Assembly (NCBI RefSeq): GCF_014653785.1
Contig: NZ_BNAS01000009.1
Span: forward strand, 1-43,375
Length of the DNA stretch: 43,375 nt
Direction: 5' to 3'
From: Promicromonospora soli
Lineage (GTDB): Bacteria; Actinomycetota; Actinomycetes; Actinomycetales; Cellulomonadaceae
A program made the translations under genes and the position numbers. Positions 36,611 through 43,375 of this stretch are shown piece after piece. The notes under the pieces were generated by a model. The model worked only from the letters and a program-made list of their open reading frames with translations, searched no databases and was not told where the DNA came from. Positions within the stretch are counted from its first letter, which is position 1, and each line of letters opens with the position of its first letter.

Positions 36611-37014
36611 AGTGGACCCTCGAAGTCGTCGTCGTACCGGTATCCGACGTCGACCGCGCCAAGGCCTTCTACAGCGACAAGCTCGGCTTCAACGTCGACC
36701 ACGACACGAAGATCGGCGAGGGCCAACGCGTCGTACAGCTGACCCCGCCCGGATCGGGATGTTCGGTCGTCATCGGCGAAGGAGTCGTGCCGCCGATGCC
36801 GCCAGGATCGCTCAAGGGCCTGCAGCTCGTCGTCAACGACGTCACGAAGGCCCGGGCCGAGCTGGCCGAGCGGGGAGTGGAGGTGAGCGACGTCCAGGTC
36901 CTCGGCGAGAACCCGACGCCGATGCCGGAGCCGCTCGACAACGTGGGGTTCTGCTTCTTCAACGACCCCGACGGCAACGCCTGGGCAGTCCAGCAGATCT
37001 CGACCCGCCCGTGA
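36607..37014 (+). CDS. VOC (glyoxalase-like) family protein
   Basis: A 135-residue vicinal-oxygen-chelate protein with two beta-alpha-beta-beta-beta repeats: VVPVSDVDRAKAFYSDKLGF in the first and LVVNDVTKARAELAERGVEV then FFNDPDGNAWAVQQ in the second. It may be a metal-dependent lyase or a binding protein. It starts at an ATG overlapping the SRPBCC stop and is the last gene of the operon. Confidence 0.88.
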   Translation: MKWTLEVVVVPVSDVDRAKAFYSDKLGFNVDHDTKIGEGQRVVQLTPPGSGCSVVIGEGVVPPMPPGSLKGLQLVVNDVTKARAELAERGVEVSDVQVLGENPTPMPEPLDNVGFCFFNDPDGNAWAVQQISTRP

Positions 37015-37028
37015 TCGGGCGCGGTCCT

Positions 37029-37050
37029 GCTCCACCGCGCTGGGTGGAGC
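37029..37050. terminator. hairpin between convergent VOC and deaminase genes
   Basis: GCTCCACC and GGTGGAGC form an 8-bp stem with a 6-nt loop, 15 bp after the VOC stop and 12 bp from the deaminase stop. It can serve both directions. Confidence 0.55.
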
Positions 37051-37061
37051 CGGGCCGCGCC

Positions 37062-37781
37062 TCAGTTCCCATCGACTGTCCGGAACCGCACGAAGTCGAC
37101 CACGTCGTCATCGACGATCCCGGGGTAGTAGTGGGTCCGTAGCGCCGTGCGCAGGTCGTCAGCCGTGGCGTTCTCCAGGGCTGCGTGGGCATCGGTGATG
37201 TCGGCGAACCGAACCTGCTCGACGGACTCGACCACCCCGGGCCGGGACCGGTACCGGTCGTCGAACTCGAACAGCAGGGTGGCCGGGCCTGGCACGGCAG
37301 GGTCGTTGAAGCGCGTGGTGGCCGTCTTGACGCCGTCGACCACGGTTGTCCAATGGCGCGGATTGAACCGCAGCAGGCGTGGCGGGTTCGCGTCGGGGTG
37401 CTGGAAGGGGTACGGAAGCAGGTCCCGGGCTGGGACCGGGATCAGGCCGTTGCCGTCAGGAACGATGACGTGGCAGTCCGGGTGCTGGTCCAGCAGGACC
37501 TGGCGGCATCGTCCGCACGGCGGCATGACGCCGCGGTTCTCGTCACCCACGGCGACGATCCCCGCGATCGGACCGGCGCCGGCGCCGGCCGCCGCCCCGA
37601 GCGCCACGAGCTCGGCGCACGGGCCTCCCGTGAAGTGGTAGACGTTCACGCCGGTGTAGATGTCGCCGTGGACGTCCATCACCGCAGACGCGACGGTGTT
37701 CAGGTAGGAGCCATCGGCGGGAAGGCGAGATGCGGTGTCGACTGCCGCGTCGAGGAGACGCCGTTCGGAGACGTTCAGCAT
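37062..37781 (-). CDS. cytidine deaminase-like domain fused to an ASCH domain
   Basis: A 239-residue two-domain protein. Residues 1-130 are a cytidine/blasticidin-S deaminase-type domain with CAE at 55-57 and PPCGRC at 87-92: C55, C89 and C92 bind zinc and E57 is catalytic. Residues about 135-239 form an ASCH domain (RFNPRHWTTVVDGVKTATTR then LLFEFDD), a PUA-like fold that includes N4-acetylcytidine amidohydrolase YqfB. The fusion suggests handling of modified cytidines or a deaminase guided to RNA; neither is proven. The ATG at 37781 begins MLNVSERRLLDAA. It lies 24 bp downstream of the DUF402 gene, perhaps in one transcript. Confidence 0.85.
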   Translation of the reverse strand: MLNVSERRLLDAAVDTASRLPADGSYLNTVASAVMDVHGDIYTGVNVYHFTGGPCAELVALGAAAGAGAGPIAGIVAVGDENRGVMPPCGRCRQVLLDQHPDCHVIVPDGNGLIPVPARDLLPYPFQHPDANPPRLLRFNPRHWTTVVDGVKTATTRFNDPAVPGPATLLFEFDDRYRSRPGVVESVEQVRFADITDAHAALENATADDLRTALRTHYYPGIVDDDVVDFVRFRTVDGN

Positions 37782-37805
37782 GGACCTGACCCTAGGACCC
37801 GCGCC

Positions 37806-38378
37806 TCAGGGCTCGTCGGCCGGCCGCCCGCGGACCTCGGCGAGCAGCCGCCACCCGAGACCGTCGAACGCCTCCTGATATCCCGGGCACAGCGCACGAT
37901 GCAGCTCGTCGGCGGCATCGCGGGCGACCTGGGCCGCGGCAACGTCGATCAGCCCGTCCGCCTCGGCGGCGTCGAGCTCGTCGACGTCGACGATTCCCGC
38001 GTCGTCGGCCGAGACCCAGAGATCCAGCTCAAGATCGAGGAACGAGAACGGCTCGTCGCGTGCCGCGGCGACGTCGACCGAGATCCAAGGGGACAGCCAG
38101 TGATCAGAGGGTGGCTCCGGAGCCGTCGCCCAGCACCACGCGACGAACCGCCCACCCGACTCCGGGAGCGCCAGCGTGGGGAAGAGCTGCACGCCGTCGG
38201 CCGGCTGCATCGACACGGAGCCGTCGGACCCGACGACCTCGGTGCCCGCCGGGCTGAACAGCCAGTCCCCCTCGGCCCCGCGACGAACCACCCGTGAAGC
38301 ATGAGCCTTCTGGACACCGTCCAGCTTGACCTTGCGGCTGCGCACGGTCCGTCCGACCTGACTGCCGACGTTCAGCAC
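37806..38378 (-). CDS. DUF402 domain protein
   Basis: A 190-residue DUF402 protein with the beta-barrel core (GRFVAWCWATAPEP, WISVDV, FLDLELDLWVSADD) and the Asp-rich segment DVDELDAAEADG. Family members include nucleoside tri/diphosphatases and FomD-type hydrolases that use divalent metals bound by Asp residues. The start is a GTG at 38378 without a visible ribosome binding site; a GTG ten codons in is possible. A long inverted repeat lies 16 bp upstream, so the promoter must be squeezed next to it or lie within it. Confidence 0.8.
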   Translation of the reverse strand: MLNVGSQVGRTVRSRKVKLDGVQKAHASRVVRRGAEGDWLFSPAGTEVVGSDGSVSMQPADGVQLFPTLALPESGGRFVAWCWATAPEPPSDHWLSPWISVDVAAARDEPFSFLDLELDLWVSADDAGIVDVDELDAAEADGLIDVAAAQVARDAADELHRALCPGYQEAFDGLGWRLLAEVRGRPADEP

Positions 38379-38393
38379 CGGTTAGAAGTCATC

Positions 38394-38454
38394 GTTGTGG
38401 GCGCGATCGTTGCGCCTAAAACGGACGCGTAGTCGCAACGATCGCGCCCACAAC
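38394..38454. repeat. 21-bp perfect inverted repeat, dispersed palindrome
   Basis: The arms at 38394-38414 and 38434-38454 are exact complements, 21 bp each, with a 19-nt spacer. The arm begins GTTGTGGGCGCGATCG; a near match, GTTGTGGGCGCGACCG, recurs at the right end of the window. It sits between divergent DUF402 and Nudix genes. This looks like a REP-type dispersed palindrome rather than a simple terminator. Confidence 0.8.
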
Positions 38455-38576
38455 AAAAGGTCGGCCGCCACAGTGTCACCGTCTCCATGGCGGGATCCTG
38501 GCACGGCCGCGCCGCTCACATCGAGGGCATTACCTGATCCCAGGAACCTCGCCCCGTCCACCACTACCGTCAAACG

Positions 38577-39038
38577 GTGAACCTGCTCCACACCCGCTCC
38601 CCCGAAGAGCCCTACCTGATCGAGCGCAACGCCGGCTACTTCGAGTACCAGCTCCCGATCTCCGTCAAGGCAGTCATCAGCTGGAGGGGCCAGCTCCCCC
38701 TCCTGCGCAACGAGCGTGACGAGTGGGAGCTCCCCGGCGGCAAGCTCGACCTCGACGAAGACCCAGCGGTGTGCCTCGCCCGCGAGATCCAGGAGGAGCT
38801 CGCCTGGGACGCCACGGTCGCCGAGCCCTACTACGCCTGGGTCTACCAGATCTTCCCGCACCGCCATGTCTTCGTCCTCACGTTCCTCGCCACGTACGAC
38901 GGCGAAACCCCGCCCGCCTACAGCCACGAGCACAAGGAGCTCGTCCTCGTCACGCCAGGCGAGGTCGGTGCCCTCACCATGCCCGAGGACTACAAAGCGG
39001 CGATCGACCAGGCCGTCGAGCGCGGCCACTTTCGTTAG
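38577..39038 (+). CDS. Nudix hydrolase
   Basis: A 153-residue Nudix protein that hydrolyses a nucleoside diphosphate linked to another group. The Nudix box spans 55-77: G55, E61, R69, E70, E73 and E74 fit G-x5-E-x7-RE-U-x-EE-x-G-U, with Ala76 replacing the last Gly. The start is a GTG at 38577. A decayed copy of the C-terminal part lies at 21017-21117. Substrate unknown; it stands alone. Confidence 0.87.
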   Translation: MNLLHTRSPEEPYLIERNAGYFEYQLPISVKAVISWRGQLPLLRNERDEWELPGGKLDLDEDPAVCLAREIQEELAWDATVAEPYYAWVYQIFPHRHVFVLTFLATYDGETPPAYSHEHKELVLVTPGEVGALTMPEDYKAAIDQAVERGHFR

Positions 39039-39200
39039 GCGCCACCTGCTTCTCAACAAAACCGCATCGGCAATGCCACCGGTTCGGCCGATTTGACCGA
39101 CTCCGCGGCCAACGCTCAACCAAAATGTCCAGATACTGCAAGCTCAGAACCGATTTCGATGTATCCGCACGGTAATCCGTCTTTGATTGCACGGCTGCCC

Positions 39201-39206
39201 TAGCCT
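39201..39206 (+). promoter_or_regulatory. -10 element of a leaderless ATPase promoter
   Basis: TAGCCT lies 6 nt before the ATG at 39213 and no ribosome binding site is present, the pattern of leaderless actinobacterial genes. The rest of 39039-39200 shows nothing recognisable. Confidence 0.5.
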
Positions 39207-39212
39207 GGCCTC

Positions 39213-40493
39213 ATGCTCGTTCGCTTCGAGGTCAAGAACTTCCGATCGATCTCAGACACAGTTGAACTCTCCATGGTGGCGGTCGACAAGGACCGCGCGG
39301 CCGCGCGCGACGTTCCCAACATCGGCGAGAGCGTCCTGACCCGGGCCGCGATCTACGGCCCGAACGCCTCGGGCAAATCGAACGTCCTTGCGGCCTTCGT
39401 GTGGCTGGTCGACGCGGTGCGCAATTCCCTGCGCATGTGGCAAGGCGCAGTCCCCGTCGAACCGTTCGCGTTCGCAGAAGGCCGCGACAAACCCACCGAG
39501 TTCACGGTCGATTTCGTGGTGGACGGAGTCCGCTTCGAGTACACGCTGGAGGTGACCAGCACCGCGATCCGGCGCGAGCGGCTGTACCACTACCCACAGA
39601 AGAAGCCCCGGAAGATCTTCGAACGTGCCGGTACAGATGTCACGATGAACCGGGCTCTTGGATCCGTGGGCCCATTTCTCGAGCTCTTAACACCTTCGAC
39701 CTTGTTGGTCTCGCTGGCTCGACGTTTTGAGGTCCCCGAGGCTTCGGCATTCGCCGATGCGCTGACCGCGACGATGGCATTCGGCAAATTACCCAACCCT
39801 CGTCCCTGGCTCGGGCTCACGCGGATCGAGGTGCAACAAAGCCCTCGTTCGACAGTCCGGCTCTTCGACTCGGAACGAGACGAGCAGGATGCGGTGTCCG
39901 AGAGTGAGCTCGCCGACGAGCGCGCTCAGGCGTTGGCCCTCTTGAGACTGGCCGATCTTGGTGTCGACGACGTCGTCATCGAACGCGAGACCATCTGGGG
40001 TGACACACGTGTCGGTACGCCTGGGACGGAGCCCCGGCCACGCATGGTCCACCGGACGGCAACCGGCAACGCAATGCTCGACCTGCACCAGGAGTCCGAA
40101 GGCACGCAGACCTGGTTCGCGCTGATCGGCCCGGTGATCCAGTCGCTGCGCCAGGGATCGCCGATCATCTTCGACGAGCTCGACGCGAGCCTGCACCCGG
40201 TGCTGTCGGCGGAGCTGCTGCGCCTCTTCCAGGACACGTCGACGAACCCGAGAGGTGCCCAGCTCATCTTCACGTCGTACGACACGAGCCTCCTGAACCA
40301 TCTGAACCGCGACGAGGTGTGGCTCACGCAGAAACGGCCGGACGGTTCGACGGAGCTCGGCGCCATCGCCGAGTTCGCGGGGGAGCGTGTACGCAGGTCC
40401 GCGAACATCGAGTCGGCGTATCTGCACGGCCAGTACGGAGCGCTCCCCGACATCGACCCCGCTGAGCTGCGCAATCTCGGACTGATCGGCTGA
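39213..40493 (+). CDS. AAA15/RloA-AbiL-like ATPase
   Basis: A 426-residue ABC/SMC-type ATPase like those in RloAB and AbiL abortive-infection systems. It begins VRFEVKNFRSI, with Walker A GPNASGKS at 49-56, a signature-like SEGTQ at 295-299, and Walker B IIFDELDASLHP at 318-329 (D321, E322). A D-loop and a His-switch-like LIFTSYDTSLL follow. The usual partner gene (RloB-type) is absent: the next gene downstream runs the other way. It may work alone or be the relic of a pair. Confidence 0.86.
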   Translation: MLVRFEVKNFRSISDTVELSMVAVDKDRAAARDVPNIGESVLTRAAIYGPNASGKSNVLAAFVWLVDAVRNSLRMWQGAVPVEPFAFAEGRDKPTEFTVDFVVDGVRFEYTLEVTSTAIRRERLYHYPQKKPRKIFERAGTDVTMNRALGSVGPFLELLTPSTLLVSLARRFEVPEASAFADALTATMAFGKLPNPRPWLGLTRIEVQQSPRSTVRLFDSERDEQDAVSESELADERAQALALLRLADLGVDDVVIERETIWGDTRVGTPGTEPRPRMVHRTATGNAMLDLHQESEGTQTWFALIGPVIQSLRQGSPIIFDELDASLHPVLSAELLRLFQDTSTNPRGAQLIFTSYDTSLLNHLNRDEVWLTQKRPDGSTELGAIAEFAGERVRRSANIESAYLHGQYGALPDIDPAELRNLGLIG

Positions 40494-40515
40494 TAGGACG
40501 GCGCCCTGAGGCGCC

Positions 40516-41703
40516 TCACGCCGACCGCGCCCCCAGCCACGGCTCCAGGTGGTCCTCGCGCCACAGCCATTCGACGCCGGCGGCCATCTCCTCCGGCGTG
40601 CACAGCGCCGCTTGGAACGCCTCGCGCAGCCGCTGCCGCTCGTCATGAAGGCCGCCCGCGCCGGTCCCACGGTCGTCCGCGACCCCCACAACGACGATCC
40701 GGGTGTGCGGCACCGTCCCCGCGCAGACCTCCGACCACGGCCCGAGGTCCGCGAAGGCGAGCTGCCCGCCCGCGCCGTCCCACAGGCACGCGAGACCGGG
40801 CCGGTCCGCGACGTGGAACACGCCGCGGGCCCGCAGGCCACCCGTGCTCAGGTCCTCGATGCGCTCCAGCAGCCGCTCGGGGTGGAACGGCAGCGGTGAG
40901 CTCAGCTCGAGCGTCCAGCTCCGGTCATCGGGCACGCCGCCGGAACCGGTGACGACCACCGCACCGAGCGGGTGCGCCCGGCGTTCGGCACGGGCCGTCG
41001 AGTGCCGCGCAGCGCCGAGATCCGCGGCGGACAGCGCGTGCAGCCCGTCCACACGCCGGGTTCCGGCGCCGCGCAGGCGGTCCAGCAGGCCCGACGTCGT
41101 CGCGGACATGGTCTCGACAGGCTCGACCAGCGAGGAAGGCTCGACCGCCGAGTAGCTGGCGACCACCAGGTCCGCCTGCTCGATCTGGGCCGCGAGCGCC
41201 TCCCCGACCGAGCGTTCGTCGTCGGCCGTGAGCTCGAGGCCGCGGTCGACGAGGGTGTCGTCGCCGAACAGGTCCTGCTGGAGCGTGTCGGCGTCGACGA
41301 TCGCGAGGGAGGTGGCGACGCGGGTGTGCACGAGCTTTCCGCCGGGCGCGGTCTCGGCGGCGAGGGCGCGGGCGGCGGGCAGGGGCTCGGCGCTGACGGG
41401 GAGCGCGAGCAGGACGTCGGTCCAGCGGCCGTCCTGGGCGAGGCGCGCGATGGTGGGCACGGCGTCCTCGCGGACGGCGCAGGACAGGCAGGCGTGCTCC
41501 AGCGGGACGAGCACGTCCTCGACGACGCCGGTGGCGTCGAGCACGACCCGCCGGAGGTGGTCCTCGTGGATGTCGTGCCGCACCGCGACGACGCCCGGCC
41601 CGTCCATCAGCAGTCCGAACAGCGCGGAGTCGCGCAGCACGGGATCGCTGGTGGCCAGGACGCTCACCGGGATGATTCCGCGGCTGTCTCCGGTTCGGTA
41701 CAT
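40516..41703 (-). CDS. COG0523 (CobW-like) protein without a normal P-loop
   Basis: COG0523 GTPases deliver metal ions, and Zur-controlled members help under zinc starvation. This 395-residue member keeps the overall layout (a [13 protein letters not shown] metal segment with C72 and C75, and a C-terminal CobW_C-like region with LPFHPERL and [10 protein letters not shown]), but where the Walker A loop should be it reads [14 protein letters not shown], with no GKT/S. It is therefore probably not a normal GTPase. The ATG at 41703 has GAGGAGG 4 nt upstream; the frame extends to 41793 only through the operators. Residues near 185-202 ([11 protein letters not shown]) come from an inserted dispersed repeat. 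It is divergent from the zinc-free ribosomal protein operon. Confidence 0.85.
   Translation of the reverse strand: MYRTGDSRGIIPVSVLATSDPVLRDSALFGLLMDGPGVVAVRHDIHEDHLRRVVLDATGVVEDVLVPLEHACLSCAVREDAVPTIARLAQDGRWTDVLLALPVSAEPLPAARALAAETAPGGKLVHTRVATSLAIVDADTLQQDLFGDDTLVDRGLELTADDERSVGEALAAQIEQADLVVASYSAVEPSSLVEPVETMSATTSGLLDRLRGAGTRRVDGLHALSAADLGAARHSTARAERRAHPLGAVVVTGSGGVPDDRSWTLELSSPLPFHPERLLERIEDLSTGGLRARGVFHVADRPGLACLWDGAGGQLAFADLGPWSEVCAGTVPHTRIVVVGVADDRGTGAGGLHDERQRLREAFQAALCTPEEMAAGVEWLWREDHLEPWLGARSA
41110..41155 (+). repeat. dispersed repeat inserted in the cobW-like gene
   Basis: The element starts GGTCTCGACAGGCTCGACC (41110-41128) and continues with further CTCGACC units to about 41155. 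It matches the intergenic copy at 43057-43075 and is read in frame as SLVEPVET within a low-complexity part of the protein. Confidence 0.75.
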
Positions 41704-41738
41704 GCTGCCTCCTCGCCCGGGGTCCACCCGGGAATTAT

Positions 41739-41753
41739 TGATAACGGTTCTCA
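41739..41753. promoter_or_regulatory. Zur-type box, cobW-proximal
   Basis: TGATAACGGTTCTCA fits the actinobacterial Zur pattern TGANAAnnnTTNTCA. It is 36 bp upstream of the COG0523 start codon. Zinc-bound Zur would block both promoters here. Confidence 0.75.
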
Positions 41754-41777
41754 GTTCTGGTTCACTGTAGCGCGTTA

Positions 41778-41792
41778 TGAGAACCGTTCTCA
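41778..41792. promoter_or_regulatory. Zur-type box, rpmB-proximal
   Basis: TGAGAACCGTTCTCA is symmetric except at the centre base. It lies 38 bp before rpmB and 39 bp centre to centre from the other box. The operon content (zinc-free ribosomal proteins) supports Zur. Confidence 0.8.
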
Positions 41793-41830
41793 CACGCGGC
41801 GGCCACGACGTCGCAACAGCAGGAGGTCAT

Positions 41831-42067
41831 GTGTCAGCCAGATGCCAGGTGCTGGGCACCGTGCCAGGTTTCGGCCACTCGGTCTCGCACTCCCACGTGC
41901 GGACAAAGCGCCGGTTCAACCCCAACATCCAGAAGAAGCGCTACTGGGTTCCGTCGCTCGGCCGCAACGTCACGCTGCGCGTCAGCGCCAAGGGCATCAA
42001 GACCATCGATCGCAGGGGCATCGATGTGGTTGTCGCCCAGATCCTCGCCCGAGGGGAGAAGGTCTGA
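41831..42067 (+). CDS. rpmB: 50S ribosomal protein L28, zinc-independent paralogue
   Basis: L28 of 78 residues, starting [15 protein letters not shown] and containing the [16 protein letters not shown] signature. Only one cysteine remains, so the zinc ribbon is lost (C-minus form). The GTG at 41831 follows AGGAGG by 4 nt. It is the first gene of the Zur-controlled operon; the stop overlaps the rpsN start by one base. Confidence 0.95.
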   Translation: MSARCQVLGTVPGFGHSVSHSHVRTKRRFNPNIQKKRYWVPSLGRNVTLRVSAKGIKTIDRRGIDVVVAQILARGEKV

Positions 42068-42372
42068 TGGCCAAGAAGTCGAAGATCGCCGCCGATGCCC
42101 GACGCCGCGAGGTGGTCGCCCGGTACGCCGAGCGACGTGCCGCGCTGCTCCGCATCATCCGGAACCTGGACCTGCACCCCACGGTGCGCGCCGCCGCCGT
42201 CAGCGAGCTGTCGAGGCAGCCCCGCGACGCCAGCCCGACGAGGCTGCGCAACCGCGACATCGTCGACGGCCGGCCCAGGGCGTACTCGCGGAAGTTCGGG
42301 CTGTCCCGCATCCGCTTGCGCGACATGGCCCACCGGGGCGAGCTGCCCGGGGTGACGAAGTCCAGCTGGTGA
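42067..42372 (+). CDS. rpsN: 30S ribosomal protein S14, zinc-independent paralogue
   Basis: S14 of 101 residues, the long form without any cysteine; it has LPR-like [15 protein letters not shown] and [15 protein letters not shown]. It replaces the zinc-binding short S14 when zinc is scarce. ATG at 42067 overlaps the rpmB stop. Confidence 0.95.
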   Translation: MAKKSKIAADARRREVVARYAERRAALLRIIRNLDLHPTVRAAAVSELSRQPRDASPTRLRNRDIVDGRPRAYSRKFGLSRIRLRDMAHRGELPGVTKSSW

Positions 42373-42378
42373 CCCCTG

Positions 42379-42398
42379 CCGGGCCGTTCGCGGCCCGG
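42379..42398 (+). other. UUCG-loop hairpin inside the ribosomal operon
   Basis: CCGGGCCG-TTCG-CGGCCCGG is a perfect 8-bp stem with a stable UUCG tetraloop, just after the rpsN stop. It might stabilise or attenuate the transcript between rpsN and rpmJ. Confidence 0.55.
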
Positions 42399-42421
42399 GC
42401 CCGACATCGAAGGAGTGGCAC

Positions 42422-42544
42422 ATGAAGGTTCGCGCATCCCTGCGTTCCCTGAAGAACAAGCCCGGCGCCAAGGTTGTGCGCCGGCACGGCAAGACGTTCG
42501 TGATCAACAAGCTCAACCCGCGCTGGAAGGCGCGCCAGGGCTGA
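42422..42544 (+). CDS. rpmJ: 50S ribosomal protein L36, zinc-independent paralogue
   Basis: A 40-residue L36 ([20 protein letters not shown] at the start, [12 protein letters not shown] at the end) without cysteines, the ykgO-like C-minus type. AAGGAG lies 7 nt before the ATG. Confidence 0.95.
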   Translation: MKVRASLRSLKNKPGAKVVRRHGKTFVINKLNPRWKARQG

Positions 42545-42560
42545 GCGGAAGGAGCAAGTA

Positions 42561-42854
42561 ATGAAGAACATCCACCCCACCTACGGCCCCGTCGTGTACC
42601 GCGACGCGAGCGCAGGCTTCACGTTCCTGACCCGCTCCACGCTCGCGGGCGACACGGACGCCGGCCCCGGCCGCCCGACGGCCACCATCGAGTGGTCCGA
42701 CGGCAACACCTACCCCGTCGTCGACATCGAGATCAGCAGCGCCAGCCACCCGTTCTGGACCGGATCGGCCCGCGTGGTCGACACCGCCGGACGCGTCGAG
42801 AAGTTCCGGCAGCGCTACGGCAACCGCACCAACAACAGCAAGGGTGGTAACTGA
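42561..42854 (+). CDS. rpmE2: 50S ribosomal protein L31 type B
   Basis: A 97-residue L31 of type [16 protein letters not shown] start, FLTRST, and SHPFWTG. It has no cysteine and substitutes for the zinc-binding L31 under zinc limitation. GGAAGGAG precedes the ATG; the stop overlaps the rpmG start by one base. Confidence 0.95.
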   Translation: MKNIHPTYGPVVYRDASAGFTFLTRSTLAGDTDAGPGRPTATIEWSDGNTYPVVDIEISSASHPFWTGSARVVDTAGRVEKFRQRYGNRTNNSKGGN

Positions 42855-43021
42855 TGGCCTCGCGCGTAGACCTCCGGCCCGTCATCAAGCTGCGCTCCAC
42901 GGCAGGCACCGGCTTCACCTACGTGACCCGCAAGAACCGGCGCAACGACCCCGACCGGCTCGTGCTGCGCAAGTTCGACCCCGTCGTCCGCAAGCACGTG
43001 GACTTCCGCGAGGAGCGCTGA
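42854..43021 (+). CDS. rpmG: 50S ribosomal protein L33, zinc-independent paralogue
   Basis: A 55-residue L33 with [20 protein letters not shown] and the ending KHVDFREER. No cysteine pairs, so C-minus type. It overlaps the rpmE2 stop by one base. Confidence 0.95.
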   Translation: MASRVDLRPVIKLRSTAGTGFTYVTRKNRRNDPDRLVLRKFDPVVRKHVDFREER

Positions 43022-43034
43022 CCCGACCCCCGTC

Positions 43035-43075
43035 GGTCGAGCTTGTCGAGACCTGAGGTCTCGACAGGCTCGACC
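43035..43075. repeat. dispersed palindromic repeat between rpmG and rpmF
   Basis: Arms 43035-43053 and 43057-43075 (GGTCTCGACAGGCTCGACC) pair at 18 of 19 positions around TGA; further CTCGACC units run on to about 43107. It splits the operon between rpmG and rpmF and is the clearest copy of the element also found in cobW and pglX. Confidence 0.8.
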
Positions 43076-43130
43076 AGCGAGTAGCTCGACCACCGAGTAA
43101 CTCGACAGCAAGTACAGAGAGGAGGCCGCC

Positions 43131-43301
43131 GTGGCGGTCCCCAAGAGAAAGATGTCCCGGTCGAACACGCGGTCCCGGCGCTCGCAGTGGAAGGCCCAGG
43201 TGCCCGAGCTCGTCCCCGTGACCACCGTGGACGGACGCCAGGTCAAGGTCCCGGCCCGCCTGGTCCCCGCCGTCCGCCGAGGCCTGGTCGTCCCGGACTG
43301 A
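43131..43301 (+). CDS. rpmF: 50S ribosomal protein L32
   Basis: A 56-residue L32 beginning [20 protein letters not shown], with no cysteine. The GTG at 43131 follows GAGAGGAGG by about 7 nt. It is the last gene of the zinc-free ribosomal operon, 109 bp after rpmG beyond the inserted repeat. Confidence 0.93.
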   Translation: MAVPKRKMSRSNTRSRRSQWKAQVPELVPVTTVDGRQVKVPARLVPAVRRGLVVPD

Positions 43302-43328
43302 CGCAGCCCGCACACCCGCGGAACGACG

Positions 43329-43357
43329 ACGCCCCGGCGCAGAAAGCGCCGGGGCGT
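43329..43357 (+). terminator. terminator of the ribosomal protein operon
   Basis: A 12-bp GC-rich stem (core GCCCCGGCGC / GCGCCGGGGC) with an AGAAA loop, followed by TTCGTTG. It lies 27 bp after the rpmF stop and is the best intrinsic terminator in the window. Confidence 0.85.
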
Positions 43358-43359
43358 TC

Positions 43360-43375
43360 GTTGTGGGCGCGACCG
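43360..43375 (+). repeat. partial copy of the dispersed palindrome at the window edge
   Basis: GTTGTGGGCGCGACCG matches 15 of 16 bases of the arm at 38394. The copy is cut by the window end directly after the operon terminator. Confidence 0.6.

Noticed and set aside
38382-39119. 245-codon minus-strand frame across the Nudix gene
   Set aside because: It spans the 21-bp inverted repeat and is antisense to a protein with a full Nudix box.
41704-41793. Thirty-codon N-terminal extension of the COG0523 gene
   Set aside because: It would translate straight through both Zur-type boxes; GAGGAGG before the ATG at 41703 marks the start.
43035-43107. CRISPR-like array of CTCGACC units
   Set aside because: Units are short, uneven and have no spacer pattern; it fits a dispersed palindromic repeat.

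Overview
The window is GC-rich actinobacterial DNA. Three things suggest the order Micrococcales, probably a Promicromonosporaceae- or Cellulomonadaceae-like soil polysaccharide degrader: secreted pectin and galactoside enzymes carrying ricin-type binding modules, a D-aspartate ligase plus aspartate racemase pair that fits a D-Asp cross-bridge in peptidoglycan, and a Zur-type operon of zinc-free ribosomal proteins. The genus is an inference. No rRNA, tRNA, CRISPR array, transposase or integrase was recognised.

Left arm (1-15300, defence island): a type 2 BREX (Pgl) locus is read leftward. pglW (NERD plus pseudokinase plus kinase) is followed by two tandem pglX methyltransferase genes; the second runs off the left edge. 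The two PglX proteins are almost the same at both ends but differ through their central specificity region. A 24-nt block containing the end of pglW and its embedded ribosome binding site is repeated in front of the second pglX, a footprint of the duplication. Beside the BREX genes lie a DUF262/DUF1524 (GmrSD-like) gene and, divergent from it, a P-loop GTPase translationally coupled to a small unknown protein. This trio is the best candidate for an undescribed system.

Middle-left (15300-21960): a helix-turn-helix/TPR regulator coupled to a YdcF protein, a divergent Cof-type HAD phosphatase, then a T7SS-type polymorphic toxin with a self-cleaving Hint domain and its immunity gene. Gene remnants are scattered here and just upstream of pglW (two HAD pieces, a frameshifted Nudix tail, an arginyl-tRNA synthetase tail), so the region looks like a turnover hotspot.

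Centre (21965-29670): thiamine synthesis (thiO-thiS-thiG-thiF leftward under a TPP riboswitch, thiE divergent and probably leaderless), a small membrane protein, the D-aspartate ligase and racemase pair, and an NTF2-like protein.

Centre-right (29700-35070): a secreted saccharolytic cluster: GH27 alpha-galactosidase with CBM13, a CE2-like acetylesterase and a CE12 rhamnogalacturonan acetylesterase, both carrying closely similar ricin-type modules, around a 750-bp divergent region with several LacI-type palindromes.

Right arm (35089-43375): a GNAT protein, an ArsR-SRPBCC-VOC operon, a cytidine deaminase-ASCH fusion, a DUF402 protein, a Nudix hydrolase, a lone RloA/AbiL-like ATPase, and a Zur-type divergon. 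In the divergon, two palindromes separate a COG0523 (CobW-like) gene without a normal P-loop from rpmB-rpsN-rpmJ-rpmE-rpmG-rpmF, the zinc-independent ribosomal protein set. Dispersed palindromic repeats occur between genes and inside coding sequences.
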